Shown: in pieces, positions 11,781 through 23,659 of the stretch
Position numbering within the stretch: position 1 is the first letter of the stretch
Layout of the letters: each line of letters begins with the position of its first letter
Assembly: GCA_946406115.1 (NCBI GenBank)
Contig: OX291542.1
Span: 3,620,959-3,684,958 of the forward strand
DNA length: 64,000 nt
Direction: 5' to 3'
DNA from: Apoda limacodes
Lineage: Eukaryota > Arthropoda > Insecta > Lepidoptera > Limacodidae
The notes under the pieces: generated by a model
What the model was told of the DNA's origin: nothing
Databases searched by the model: none
The model's input: the letters and a program-made list of their open reading frames with translations, nothing else
Program-made: the position numbers and the translations under genes

Positions 11781-12140
11781 GCTCGCCGAGGGTTCCGTAC
11801 CAACTTATTTTGTGTAGATAGTTATTCTAATATGAGATCAAATCTTACATAGGTTTTAGGCCTTAATTATCAGTTTTTGGATTTTTTCCTGTATTTGTAA
11901 TGTAACCTCTTGCTTCTTGCCAAATTTTATGATTATAGGTCAACGGCAAGTACCCAGGTTTTGATTTGTTTGTGGCTTCCAAAATATGAGACAAAAACGG
12001 CCGTATTTTTATTGCGTTGACTGAGAAGCTTGATTTGCGTTGACATACAGCTTCAAGGAAATGTAGACTTTAGTATTTGATATTAATTTAAACTTGATAC
12101 CTCCATGTGTAGTAGAAGTAGAAGGGTCTTGCGTGACTTT
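11780..12140 (+). repeat. Dispersed repeat, CGGGAAGTAC family
   Basis: It starts near GCCGAGGGTTCCGTACC and includes TTTTATGATTATAGGTCAACG, a CAAAATATGAGACAAAAACGG box and GGCCGTATTTTTATTGCGTTG. It is a diverged relative of the two tandem units that follow immediately at 12143-13252. Confidence 0.6.
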
Positions 12141-12142
12141 TT

Positions 12143-13252
12143 TTATGTGTTATAAGTACAAATAAATGAATTTTAGATTTTTTACTATATTTGCGATGTA
12201 AGACCTTGCTTCGTGTCAAAATTTATGATTCTAGGACAACGGGAAGTACGATTATGATTCTAGGACAACGGGAAGTACCGCATAGGTTTAGATTTGCTTG
12301 TGAATGCCAAAATATGCGACAAAAACGGCCGTATTTCGGCCGTATTTTTATATTGCGTTGACTTACAAGCTTGATTGTTTTACAGCTTTAAGGGACTGTG
12401 AACCTTAGTATTTGATATTAATTTCAACTTGATACCTTCACGCGTTCTGAGAAAAAGGGTCTTTACAGACAGACAGACGTTATCACAAAGTGATTCTTTT
12501 TTTCTTTTGAGGTACAGAACCATAAAAATAAACAGACTTTCGTATTTATGTACTGGTAAGTAGTAGGATTGATAACTAGGAATTGAAGGGTTTGTCAAAA
12601 TACAAATTGAGACAAGTAAATTGTTTGTTTTAGCTCTTATTTCTTGAGAGTCTCATCTCAAAGAATTTCTCTGTTTTTTTACGTGGGATGGAATATAATT
12701 ATGTGTTATAAGTACAAATAAATGAATTTTAGATTTTTTACTATATTTGCGATGTAAGACCTTGCTTCGTGTCAAAATTTATGATTCTAGGACAACGGGA
12801 AGTACGATTATGATTCTAGGACAACGGGAAGTACCGCATAGGTTTAGATTTGCTTGTGAATGCCAAAATATGCGACAAAAACGGCCGTATTTCGGCCGTA
12901 TTTTTATATTGCGTTGACTTACAAGCTTGATTGTTTTACAGCTTTAAGGGACTGTGAACCTTAGTATTTGATATTAATTTCAACTTGATACCTTCACGCG
13001 TTCTGAGAAAAAGGGTCTTTACAGACAGACAGACGTTATCACAAAGTGATTCTTTTTTTCTTTTGAGGTACAGAACCATAAAAATAAACAGACTTTCGTA
13101 TTTATGTACTGGTAAGTAGTAGGATTGATAACTAGGAATTGAAGGGTTTGTCAAAATACAAATTGAGACAAGTAAATTGTTTGTTTTAGCTCTTATTTCT
13201 TGAGAGTCTCATCTCAAAGAATTTCTCTGTTTTTTTACGTGGGATGGAATAT
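12143..13252 (+). repeat. 556-bp tandem duplication, two copies
   Basis: Unit 1 spans 12143-12698 and unit 2 spans 12699-13252. Every stretch I compared is identical, including an internal direct repeat of GATTCTAGGACAACGGGAAG at 12228-12289 and 12784-12845. The unit is itself the CGGGAAGTAC-family dispersed repeat. Both units translate to the same 72-residue frame on the minus strand, which is a by-product of the repeat, not a gene. The identity implies a very recent duplication or an assembly artefact. Confidence 0.9.
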
Positions 13253-13919
13253 TATAATATGTAAAAAGCAGAGAGTGTAGCGAATCATCATCTTAGAGTC
13301 CGGTTTTTTATTTTATATATTATAAACTTTGTTTATCAGAATTATAAAATTTATCATCTTTTAAATGTTGTAGAATCACAATAGTCGTAAATTTTTTTCA
13401 TGACTTTAAAGTAATTCAATCATTGGATTTTGTATCGACAAAAGAACAACTAAAAAAAAATTACAATAAATTTTAGAAAATTAAAGTAAATACATGAAAA
13501 ATAATTTAAATTTGTTTATTTATTTTTGTTTTTGTTACAAACATATTGTATGTTTAATTTAATAATGACAAAAAGAAGAAAAGTGTTTTCAATTTCTAAG
13601 ATATGGTCTCACATATATGTATATTTGTAATTAAAACCAATAATTTAGTATTAGGATTCTTTGGATACTCTTAATTTTGAAGTAATAAAAATAATTATTG
13701 ATTTTCAATGTTTAAAGGGATATTCCTAGCAATAATTTTGGCAAAGCATTGTTTTATTAGCTACAGGTCCTTGTCTCGCGACATAAGACACTTAAGTCTT
13801 TCGTATTTTTTACAATCATTTCCACCATATCTAAAGACCGTTTTTTAAACTTCAAATTACTCATAAAAATTCAATTGAAAATTTTAAGGACATTCTTCTG
13901 CAAAAGTGGTCTAAAAAAT
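13253..13919. other. AT-rich spacer, no gene seen
   Basis: Very AT-rich, with stops in all frames; I see no conserved element. Confidence 0.5.
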
Positions 13920-15168
13920 TTTTTTTTATTTTTGCTAAATAATGTCCGATAGTATTGAATGTGTGGAAAGTATTACCCAGCCGATATTTTAGATGTGGCG
14001 ACGGAAATGACTCATAATTAATCTATTACGAGGAAAGTCGAAAAATATATAATATCATTCTCTTATTTTAGAAGTTACTACTTACACACACACACACACA
14101 TTTTACTACTTTGGAAGTGCCTCTCGCGCAAACTATAGAGTTTAGAAAGAAATGATATGATATGAACCCTCAATATCATTTTTGAAGACCTATCCATAGA
14201 TACCCCAATAAAATAATAAAAATATTTGAGTTTCAGTTCTAAGTATGGTAACCCCAAAAATTTATTGTTTTTTTTTTCTATTTTTGTGTGAAAATCTTAA
14301 TGCGGTTCACAGAATACATCTACTTACCAAGTTTCAACAGTATAGTTCTTATAGTTTCGAAAAAAGTTGGTGTGACATACGGACGGACAGACAGACAGAC
14401 ATGACGAATCTATAAGGGTTCCGTTTTTTGCCATTTGGCTACGGAACCCTAAAAATGTAATTTTCGCAAAAAAAAATTTTTTTATTTGGTTTGCAGTAAA
14501 ATTTTGATTTTTTAAATATTATTTTTTTGTTAGGAATTTAAAGTTAGTCCTCTTAAATATATTTAATATTATATTATTTAATATATAATTATATTTAAAA
14601 TATAAATTCGATAGTTCTCTTGAGGATACTTGTTAAAATTTGAGATATATAATACATGAAGATTATTATTGCGTCTTTAAAAAAAACTGTTTTTAGCGAT
14701 TAAAACAAACTGCTGCGCGCTGGACCGATTTTGCTCAAACTCTTTTCAGATCTAAGTCATGACGTGGCGTATCGATTGATGCACTCACGCACGCAAACAC
14801 ACACACACACACACACGCACACACACTAATCACACACACAGAGATCACTCTAAAATGATGGCAAACGGTTCTCTAGGTCTCAAAACGTAAATTTAGTAAT
14901 TTCTATTTCCGGACTTATAATAATAACTTCTCTCGAGAGAAAAAGAAAATCATTCATTGTTATTTTGACATGGAATGTTCCTTTTAAGGGTTCTGTACCC
15001 AGAGGGTGCCAACAGAGCCCTATTACTTAGCCGATGATGTCTGTCTGTCCGTCTGAAACTCATTTTTGTTGTTTTTGCTTACAATACAATTTTAAACTTG
15101 CAGTGAAAAATAGTGTTAACTATAAAGTATAACAATAAATAATAAAAATTGTGGAATTTGTAGTTTCT
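13920..15168 (+). repeat. 1.25-kb repeat, copy 2
   Basis: This is the second copy of the block at 8365-9612, in the same orientation and about 99 percent identical by eye. Its right edge abuts a SINE-like sequence that flanks gene B, whereas copy 1 runs into unrelated sequence, so the shared segment ends sharply at GTAGTTTCT. Confidence 0.85.
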
Positions 15169-15171
15169 ACT

Positions 15172-15390
15172 ACTACCGGCTGTATACACCAGTTGCTTAA
15201 CATGTGGTATATATATAGGTATCATATATATAAATACTTTTTTGTAAATACATTCATATTATACATAAAAAAACGTCAAGACTCAAGACAAACACAAATG
15301 TTCGTTATTTAAGGGAATGGAACCCACGCCCCTCTGTTCGGCATGCGAGTCAATACCCTCTGAGCCACCTAGGCTGTGGTATAAAACTAA
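15172..15390 (-). repeat. tRNA-derived SINE, 3' flank of gene B
   Basis: The minus strand shows GGTGGCTCAGAGGGTATTGAC (A-box-like) and GCGTGGGTTCCATTCC (B-box-like), followed by a tail with TGTGTTTGTCTTGAGTCTTG. The same SINE lies at the matching place beside gene C (28405-28630). Confidence 0.6.
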
Positions 15391-16081
15391 TGTAAGTGAT
15401 GAAGTAGTATTCTCAATAGGAATAAAAATTATAAGATGTCCTTTTGTATTCTAACGTCTAACTAACTCTGGGACAAAAAAATATATCACCCCGTTCCTTT
15501 GTTGCGAGATATAACGAATTCAAACATATTCCAGCATATATGTTCTGGTAAGGAGTAGGAATAATAACTAGAGGCTGACGGGTTTGTTGTTATTAAGATA
15601 AATTAAATGTTGATTTCTTGTAAAAAGAGAATGTAGCGAATAACCATATTTAAATTATATCCGGTTTTCAGACTTATGAAATTTATTTATAATTTGGTTT
15701 TCAGACTTATGAAATTTATTATATCTTAATAATGTAAAAAAAGAGCTTTTTAAAATTTGGTCAATGGCCTAAAGTAACTAAAGTTAGTGAACATGGAAAG
15801 AACTTACAATGAACAATTAATAAAAGAAAATTTTAATAACTTGCTTAAAAAAAAAACTAAATTGCTATAACTGGCTTAAAATTAAAGGATATAAATGAAC
15901 AAATACTAACGGTTAATCTATTTTTTAATTTCTTAACAATTACAAATGTTTTTTTTATTTTATATCTTTAAACATTGTCATCAAGACTGAAGAATTAATG
16001 ACATTCCGTATTAGTTGTGTAATGTGGGCAATAATTTGTCATGTTTTTTTTTTATTATAAATTTCTTGAATTGTACATGTT

Positions 16082-17933
16082 TTACCATCCTCTCCCTTTA
16101 CCTAAAAATAAATGAAAACAACATGAATAAAAATTAAACGAAATTTCAAGGTAAAAAACAATCTAAAAAAATAATACCTACCAAATACAACCTACTTACC
16201 AGTAAACGTACACATTTATCTAAATTTGCTATAGTAGTTATATTAAAAAATCACTGTCTAAATTTTTACTACACTTACAATTTACAAATTACCTTAAATA
16301 AAGTTGTATAAAATACAAAAATTGCATACATACACTAAATTTTGACTATAGTATTATTCTATAAGCCTATGTATCTCATATTACGATAGTTTTTCTTCTT
16401 ATGTTTTATTTCGTTTATTATATCTCGTTAATTCTAATACATAAAAACTTAATTTATTTACCTGAATGGCTATCATCGTCCACAACATTATCGTTATGAA
16501 TTTTGTTGCTGTTATAGCCAGTGTTGCTGTTTATTCCGGTATTACTGTTGTTGTTGTTATTGTCGTTATCATTGCCGTTGTCGTTAGCATTACCGTTACC
16601 GTTCTTGTTTCTATTGCCGTTACCATTTCTATTGCCATTTTCGTTGCCATTACCATTATAATCATCATTACCATTTTCATTTTCATTATCATTCCCATTG
16701 CCATTTTCGTTACCGTTTTTATTCTTACTACCGAGTCTGTTATGATTACGGCTATCATAGTGATCCCCATGACTTCCACTGTGACCTATAGAACAAAATA
16801 CATAGATATAAAATATATAAAGGTAAAAAACAAATCACGTACACAATTCATACAAAATATGTATATTTGCACCAGAAAAAAAATATTTTTTGGAAAGCTA
16901 CCATTCACAATAACTTTTTTTTTAACGTTATAAGCCTTATTATTATTATTTTGAGATAAATTTTGTTTATAAAAATAGTATTAATAGTTAATTAGAACAA
17001 CACCTTGCAAATCAGTTACTTTATGTATTTATTTATAGTAAATTATTAAGGGATAAGTATGGTTTCGAAATGGTAATTGGGAACTGGATTGTAATTTCTA
17101 GACGTAGAGGTGTGAAAATGTTAGTTGAGCAACTTACCAGACCATCCTTGTGCGCTGCTGTAACTAACGCAAGCAACCTGGAATAAATTAGTTATTGTTA
17201 GTAGCTTTAAAAAAAATCATGACTTATCTTTCGTCACGTCATAGCTGTTTATAGTATGCTGCACATCTAAAGGCAACAACAGGAACCCTACAAACTCATT
17301 TAACAAGTCTGTCTGTCCCAGTCTCACATCTCTCACCATCCATATAGTCCATATCCTTACAAATATTATAAATACTAAAATAACTCTGTCAGTACCTTTT
17401 CACGCTTTAACTACTGTACCGATTAAGATGAAATTTGGCACAAAGATAGTTTAAGTCCCGAGGAAGGACTTAGGCTACTTAAAATTGTCAAGTGTGAGTC
17501 GTTTTTTTCTATAATTGAGGAGTTGCCGCAGAAATCATATTTTTCTGTACGGTAACAAGAAACTCCTTATTACTAAATTGAAATATTTTCGCATCATCTG
17601 TCACTAAAAGTGGTATTAAAAGTAAAAAACAAATTTATTTAACAAATTTAGTTGTAACAAAGGGGTTAACAGTAACAGTGGAAGTAGCGATCAACAACAC
17701 TATACGTTTAATTTTAGTTGTAGTGGTCTTACCAAAACCACATAAACAGTTTACTAGTCAAAGTTTGCTAAGGGCAACTTTTTGCCCCTAACGAAGGTTG
17801 CCACGCGAATCGGTTATTACAGGCAAAATTGTGGGCAAAAGCTAGTTAATCATTTGTGAAAAATCAATAACTAAACATAGCGTTGAAATATTCTTACCAA
17901 AATGGTTAAACAAAGGACTGCAATAGTTTTCAT
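16082..17933 (-). CDS. Gene B: secreted alternating-Asn repeat peptide, complete
   Basis: Four exons on the minus strand: 17898-17933 (MKTIAVLCLTIL), 17138-17177 (VACVSYSSAQGWS), 16462-16785 and 16082-16101. Introns follow GT-AG with phases 0, 1, 1; the product is 139 residues. A signal peptide (about residues 1-20, cleavage near SSA) leaves a chain starting QGWS-GHSGSHGDHYDSR. Next comes about 60 residues of X-Asn repeats with one DDY interruption that keeps register, then the conserved NSNKIHNDN-VVDDDSHSG tail. The last exon adds KGRGW and a stop. Nothing catalytic is visible and no cysteine pattern remains after the signal peptide, so a structural, binding or carrier role is more plausible than an enzyme. 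This is inference; I do not recognise the family. Confidence 0.88.
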
Positions 17934-17994
17934 GATGAAGTAGTTTGTTGCTTCACGAAGTCACGAATTTAATAGTTATAATTTTCAAATGTAA

Positions 17995-18111
17995 CCTTTA
18001 TATAGGTGATGGCAGTTCATTCATTGCATTACAGTACAAATATAAAATCAGTTTACCTACTTAGTTGTAAACATCTGTTTCAACATTTATTATATCAGCT
18101 TGTTCCAACTT
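17995..18111 (-). promoter_or_regulatory. Gene B core promoter and conserved upstream block
   Basis: CCTATATAAAGG on the minus strand (17995-18006) is a good TATA box about 65 bp upstream of the start codon. The conserved block with AACATCTGTTTCAACAT is at 18048-18111, matching genes A and C. Confidence 0.6.
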
Positions 18112-18789
18112 ACACTTGTTCATACTTTAATAATAAGAATTTGTTTCCATTTAAACGATGATTGCTATTGCAAACTATTGTCTTGCGGTCAGTGTGTCTA
18201 ACAGTAGGACAAACGTTATTTGAAACTAAGGTAAAGTGTCATATATACCTATATGTATATGTAAAAGGCAGTGTCCTGACTGACTCATCATATCTCAGCC
18301 CTAACCGCTAAGGATAGTATGAGACTGTTACGTATTGAAGGTGTCGTTTAAGAACGAGGTTTGCTTTTTCGGCTCCCCAGGGGGTGAAATAGGGATTGGA
18401 ATTTTGTATGAAAACCCTTTATTTTTAAGTTAAATCTCTGTATTTTAGAGGATTTAGAGTAAATCAAAAATTATATATTAACGTAAATATTTGCAAATAA
18501 AACCATGAAAATTTGAATATATTCTTTTATTTACAAATAAAGAATGGTGTGTTTCAGTATTTTTGGAAATTCAACTGGTAAGTGGATGAAAAGATGTGGC
18601 ACAGTTTTAATGAGAAAAAAATATTTTTACTGGAAATAAACTCTAAATTGTGTATTAGCTTTTGTTAAATATTGGATTGGAAAATATTATTTTCACAGTC
18701 GAATTGACAGGAAACTTACTATTAATTCTATTTAACACAAAAAATTTAAACACGCATTTTAAGGTGTTTTCAATTTGTATTTCAATTTC

Positions 18790-21700
18790 AATTTATATAA
18801 TAAAATGCAATACACGCTTTTAAAATTTGCCCAAGTGCTGAAACAATGGTAACTTCCAGATTTTTAATTGCATTCAATACAATCAATTCAAATGAAAATC
18901 ACTCATTAAGGTAATGCACTAGACAAAAGCAAGTTTTATAACATATATTTTTTTCAATCATTTGGGTGCTATAGTTCAGCCACAAAATTTGCACAAAAGC
19001 GGCGTATATTTACGCGATCTAGCCTATACCGTAGTCTTAAGCGTTCCATGTAATTAACTGTTAAGTTTTATAAACAACGTTTCAGTTCAGCGCCTCAAAC
19101 CGAGCATATGCAAAAAAAAAAAAACTTTCATAATCTGGGAAAAGACATGCTGCGAAACAAAAATGACACAAATTAAAAAAAATCATAAAATAAATTGTAA
19201 GTTAGCTATAACAGTAAAATGTTATTTTAAAATTAAAATAATCTGAAACTAAACTATTTTTTAATGGATTAAATTGGTAAGTATTGTATTGACATGTGAG
19301 CAATGCGTTGAATGCAATTATTTCCTGTGATAGACGCAAAAAAATCTAGAAATCTACTTACCTACTTACCAATTTAGGTACTTCAAAAATCAACTATTTA
19401 TACCTAAAAAAGTACCGTACTTTTACACATAACTCAATGACACCTACTTGTCATTTTTCATATATTTGTTTGGGCTGGTAACATTCGCATAGAAAATTCG
19501 CATGTCCTGAAAATTAGGGTACCGTTTTTACTTCATTTGACCTTGTACTGTAAATATTACCTGTAAATAGTAGCTTTCGTTTATGCAGGCCTAGTACGCA
19601 ATGTTTAGTTTTTGACGATATTTCGCAGTGAGAAGGTATATTCTTTTAAATTCTGAGGTTTTGTAATGTTTGTCTGTTGTAATAAGTGATGATTTGTAAA
19701 GAAATGGATGATTTCATGGTCATTTCTGATATAAAAACTAGTTTGTTTTTGACTTTATTTGAATAAAAGCTACCTATCTAGGAGTAAAAAATAGATTTGT
19801 TTAAATGTTTGATAACAGGTATTTGATAATACCTACGTCCGCCTCAGCACAAAATCAGCATGGTAGACTAAATATAGCCTAAGATGCCGTGAACAAAGAA
19901 AGGTCTGTGTCCTGCAGTGGACGTAAAAACGGGCGAAACTACATACATTATTTGAGTAGTACCAATAATAGTCTGGTAGTACACAAAATTCGTAAAATAA
20001 ATTTTCGAGAACCCTTTATAATATATGAATGAGACAAAATCTTGCTATCTCAGGTGCTAGAGTAATTTCCTTGAAAATTAATTTGTTAACTTTATTTGAC
20101 CTTATACAAAAATGCTAGTTATTATTTATGTAGTCTTAGTACAGAAATACGCCTAGGTTTAGTTTATTACTGCTTTTGATATTTCGCACTGAGATGAGTA
20201 AAAATAGGATTGTATTGTTCATCGCAATTAGTGGTTACTTGTAAAGAACTGCATGATATAGTATTCATGGATAGTTATGTCTAATAATAAAATTAGTTTG
20301 TTTTGACTTTTTTTTTAATAGTAGGTATTTAGAAGTTAAAACTTACACATTTGCTATGTTGTTTTAAGCATCAAAATAATATCTTAAGTAAAAAAATCAA
20401 TAGTAGTTAGGTGTTTCATAATATCACGAAATCATATACATATTACTTTGAGTACACCAAAATATGTATGTATAAAAAATAATTTAAACTATCGAGAAAT
20501 CTCCATAATTCAAGAAGGAGGAAAAATCTTGCTATTTCTTTTGATTTAACTTGTGTCTAAGTATGAGCAAGAGTTGCGGCACACTCAAAGTGTTGGGTCA
20601 CAGAGGTAAACATTTTAAGGTTATAATTAAGTATCTCATCTAATCTTTTCGCATATGTATGTGACTGGTTTTGATAACATTAAAAAGGATACATTTCAGA
20701 AAAAAAAGAAACAAATTAGTAAAATGTTTTTTCCGCTATATTTTATTTGTTTTACTTTCGGTCAAAATGAGTGAATCTGATGAAAAATTCGATACATTTT
20801 ATAATTTTAGTACAAAAAAAGAACACTGGCACTCGGGGACTGCCGCGGTAAAGCTTTTGCATAGTATTTTTTATCAACTTATGCAATTATAATTTTTTTA
20901 TTTTTATTTATGCAGTTCTCTGATATTAATTCAAGTTTTCTTTGATATTAATTCAAGTTACACTTTTTGAGCGTGGTGATCGATAAGAAAACATTTTTTT
21001 TTCTTTTATTCAATAAATGAGAAGTTAATATCGTTTAAAATATTTTTATTATCTTACTATCTTACAATACATGTAGGTTATTCAGGATTTTTTATCATTG
21101 AAACTATAGGTTTATGGTAACTGAAATAAGAAACATAAGTTTGATACTTGATATCCTCTAAATATCTGGAAAATACCGCGTCAATGGTGGTCCCTTATTT
21201 TGTTGAGGATTCTTGTGGTTCATTATTCATTTTTAAATTCAATTTACATTTGGAAAATACCACAAAATTCACAAAAACATGTTTTTAAAGTATCTTGTCA
21301 TTTTTATGAATAATAATGCAAACTCAACATTACAAGTGACGAGTAAGAGTCTTAGGTTATTGTTTATTATGAGAACGTCGTAACCATTTAAAGTTAAAAA
21401 AAAGATAGGGGGCTGACATATGGCTCATTTATCCTAACATCATATATTTACTTTCTCTGCGCAGCATTAATGTGTATTACCTATACACTCGCTCATTTTA
21501 ATATGAAAAATCTAGGTTATTTTTAAAGCAGTATTATATATAACTTCAAAAAAAATACTGCATTTGTGATAATAATAAAATGTATGTATATAGAGTACTC
21601 ACTCATTTTCTTTCACTATTTTTTTCATCACTTTCTTCATTAAGTTATGCTCTTTGTTTATTCATATTTAAAACACGCTATTCACCAGCAACTGCTATTC
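18790..21700. other. Long AT-rich spacer, no gene recognised
   Basis: A segment at about 18900-19040 matches, in inverted orientation, the sequence near 710-850 (shared TAATGCACTAGACAAAAGCA), so it is another dispersed repeat. A 73-codon plus frame at 20671-20892 has no motif I recognise and low-complexity surroundings. The rest shows nothing. Confidence 0.4.
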
Positions 21701-21984
21701 ACTGTTGTACGGTCGCGGTCAGAAAATGATTACCAGTTTTGAAATGAGATTCTATATCACACTTTTTTCACTAAGTCTAAAATGCCATATCAAGTTACTT
21801 ATTACCTTTCAAAAGCTATTATGCAAAATGTCGCATCGAGAAAAACAACGAGAATTATTGATCACTCTTTGATAATGGAACTAATATCTTTATTTGTTGA
21901 AATGACATTTATCAAAAAATATTGTTTGAACGTCGTTTTGTAAAGAGTAAAATTTTACAAAAGATTTTTTCATAACGTAATAAA

Positions 21985-22991
21985 ATGGCAAGTTTAACTC
22001 TGGAGCAAAGGGCTGAAATAATATTTCTCTTCGAAGATGGACATAGTATTAGTGCTATATCACGAGAACTCAATATATCACGATTCACTGTGAGGTTTTG
22101 TATTAGGCGTCACAGCGAAGAAGGGCAAATAACAGATCATAGAAACAATTCAGGACGACGACCGATACTAACCGCCGCGCAAATAACAGAAATCATTCGT
22201 CGTTACGAAGAGAATGGTTTCACACCAACTAGTTATTTTGCTGCTTTATATGGTGTGAGTGCTCGGACGATCCGACGAGCTTTGCACAATGTTGGACTAC
22301 ACTACAGACACCATGCTATTAAAGTGGAGCTGAAACCTCATCACAAAACAGCCCGGCTTAACTTTGCGCGACGACATCTCGATTTTGATTGGTCGAATAC
22401 TATATTTACCGATGAAAAAAACTTTTAAATCAAGCCAAATCGGAAGATTAACTTTATGGCGCTACAATCGAACTCGGTATGATGAAGGTCATATTGTGCC
22501 TCAAAACGAGTCAGGTCGCATTACAGTAAACTTATGGGGGTGGATGAGCCTTGACGGCGTCGGAGAACTGGCGCCGATAGAGAATAGGGCTACGGCCATT
22601 AATTATGTGTCGCTTTTGGAAGAAGTGATGCTGCCTACTGTGCGTGTATCCTGTAACGGAATTCCCACACATTACTTACGTTCAAGATAATGCACGGATA
22701 CACACAGCCCGTGCTACTATGGCGTGGTTCAACCTGCATCGTGACATTCGTCCCATTCAATGGCCCGCTCGGTCTGCTGATTTAAACCCTATTGAAAATT
22801 TATGGGGGCTTATGGTTCAACGCTGGGACTGTCAAACTGAAAGAAACCCTCAAGCTCTTAAATCACACTGTGCTCAAGTATGGGATGATATCAGAGGTAC
22901 TGATCTATGCACGCGTCTTGTTGCATCTATGCGAGATAGACTACATGCCGTCATAGCTGCAGAGGGAGGTTATACTAGATATATTAAATAA
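21985..22991 (+). pseudogene. Tc1-like transposase (DD35E), two frameshifts
   Basis: The N-terminal 147 residues hold paired helix-turn-helix regions (LTLEQRAEIIFLFEDGHS... and a second at ITEIIRRYEENG) with a SGRRP linker. The catalytic domain follows. The first Asp is in FTDEKNF at the end of frame 1, the second is in VQDNARIHTA and the Glu is in LNPIENLWG. Exactly 35 residues separate the second Asp and the Glu, against 34 in classical Tc1. One frameshift lies in the A-run at about 22419-22425 and one near 22668-22680 before VQDN. The product would bind the TIRs and cut and paste the element; as it stands it is inactive. Confidence 0.85.
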
Positions 22992-23115
22992 AGATTTTCG
23001 AAGTGTCTATTTTATTATTTCTTCATATTCTTATTTAAAAAACTAAAATATTAGTTTTTTCAAAGAAGGTTTTCTTTATATTAAAACTTGATAGTAGTCA
23101 GTCCATCTCCTAGAG

Positions 23116-23517
23116 CAAAGATGGCGAACCCATGACAATTCGGGCACGCCAATCATTTATGAAATTTCTATTTTCACCTACGCTTGCAAGTCATTTTTAG
23201 AAATGAACTCTAGTTTAGCTTCCATACTGCTTAGTAACAAAGTACGAGCCTGCCCTAATGTGAGATTTTTAGCACCTAATTTGCAACAGCAGAAATCACA
23301 CTCATTTTTTTTTAATTTGAATATAAATATTAAACATTTCGATTGCTATAAACATTTCGAGCTGCAAGTAATTAAATAGCTTTAAGTTAACAGCAATTCG
23401 TTTAATGTTTCTCCATTATTATTAAGTAACCCAGATTTTTTGACGGCACGTCATAGGTACAGTATTGTTTTTTTCATAGAAAATGGCACATTCATTAATA
23501 AAGGTCCGCCATCCCTG
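23116..23517. mobile_element. hAT-type MITE nested in the Tc1-like element
   Basis: A perfect 8-bp direct repeat TCCTAGAG (23108-23115 and 23518-23525) flanks a 402-bp segment. Its ends are inverted: CAAAGATGGCGAACCC on the left and CAGGGATGGCGGACC (complement) on the right. Eight-base target duplications and CAGGG-type ends are hallmarks of hAT transposons. It has no coding capacity. Confidence 0.75.
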
Positions 23518-23659
23518 TCCTAGAGCGATTGATTGTCATATTAGAAAAAAGATAATCTATGGTCAATCAAATTATTATGAAATAGACATTTAGAACTTGA
23601 GACTTAAATGTGTACATGCAATTGTGATCCTTAACATTTTCTGACCGCGACCATACATA

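Larger units (their letters stand above)
15168..18790. repeat. Segmental duplication block 1 (contains gene B)
   Basis: The block from the SINE (GGCTGTATACACCAG) through gene B to TTTTCAATTTGTAT has an ordered counterpart at 28406-32165 around gene C. Shared landmarks include the SINE, all four exons, the promoter block, a CTGACTGACTCATCAT repeat start (18276 and 31752) and the AACACGCATTTTA end (18750 and 32135). Divergence is moderate with indels, so the duplication is old relative to the repeats at 8.4 and 12.1 kb. Confidence 0.7.
21710..23653 (+). mobile_element. Tc1/mariner-superfamily element with TIRs and TA target site
   Basis: GGTCGCGGTCAGAAAATG starts at 21711 and its complement ends at 23652; both ends are bordered by TA, the target site of this superfamily. 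The element encloses a broken transposase (21985-22991) and, in its 3' part, a hAT-type MITE (23116-23517). Without the MITE and its duplicated target it would be about 1.53 kb, normal for Tc1-like elements. Confidence 0.8.

Noticed and set aside
12380..13154. Two identical 72-codon minus-strand frames
   Set aside because: They are translations of the duplicated dispersed repeat, with no domain, codon or splice support.
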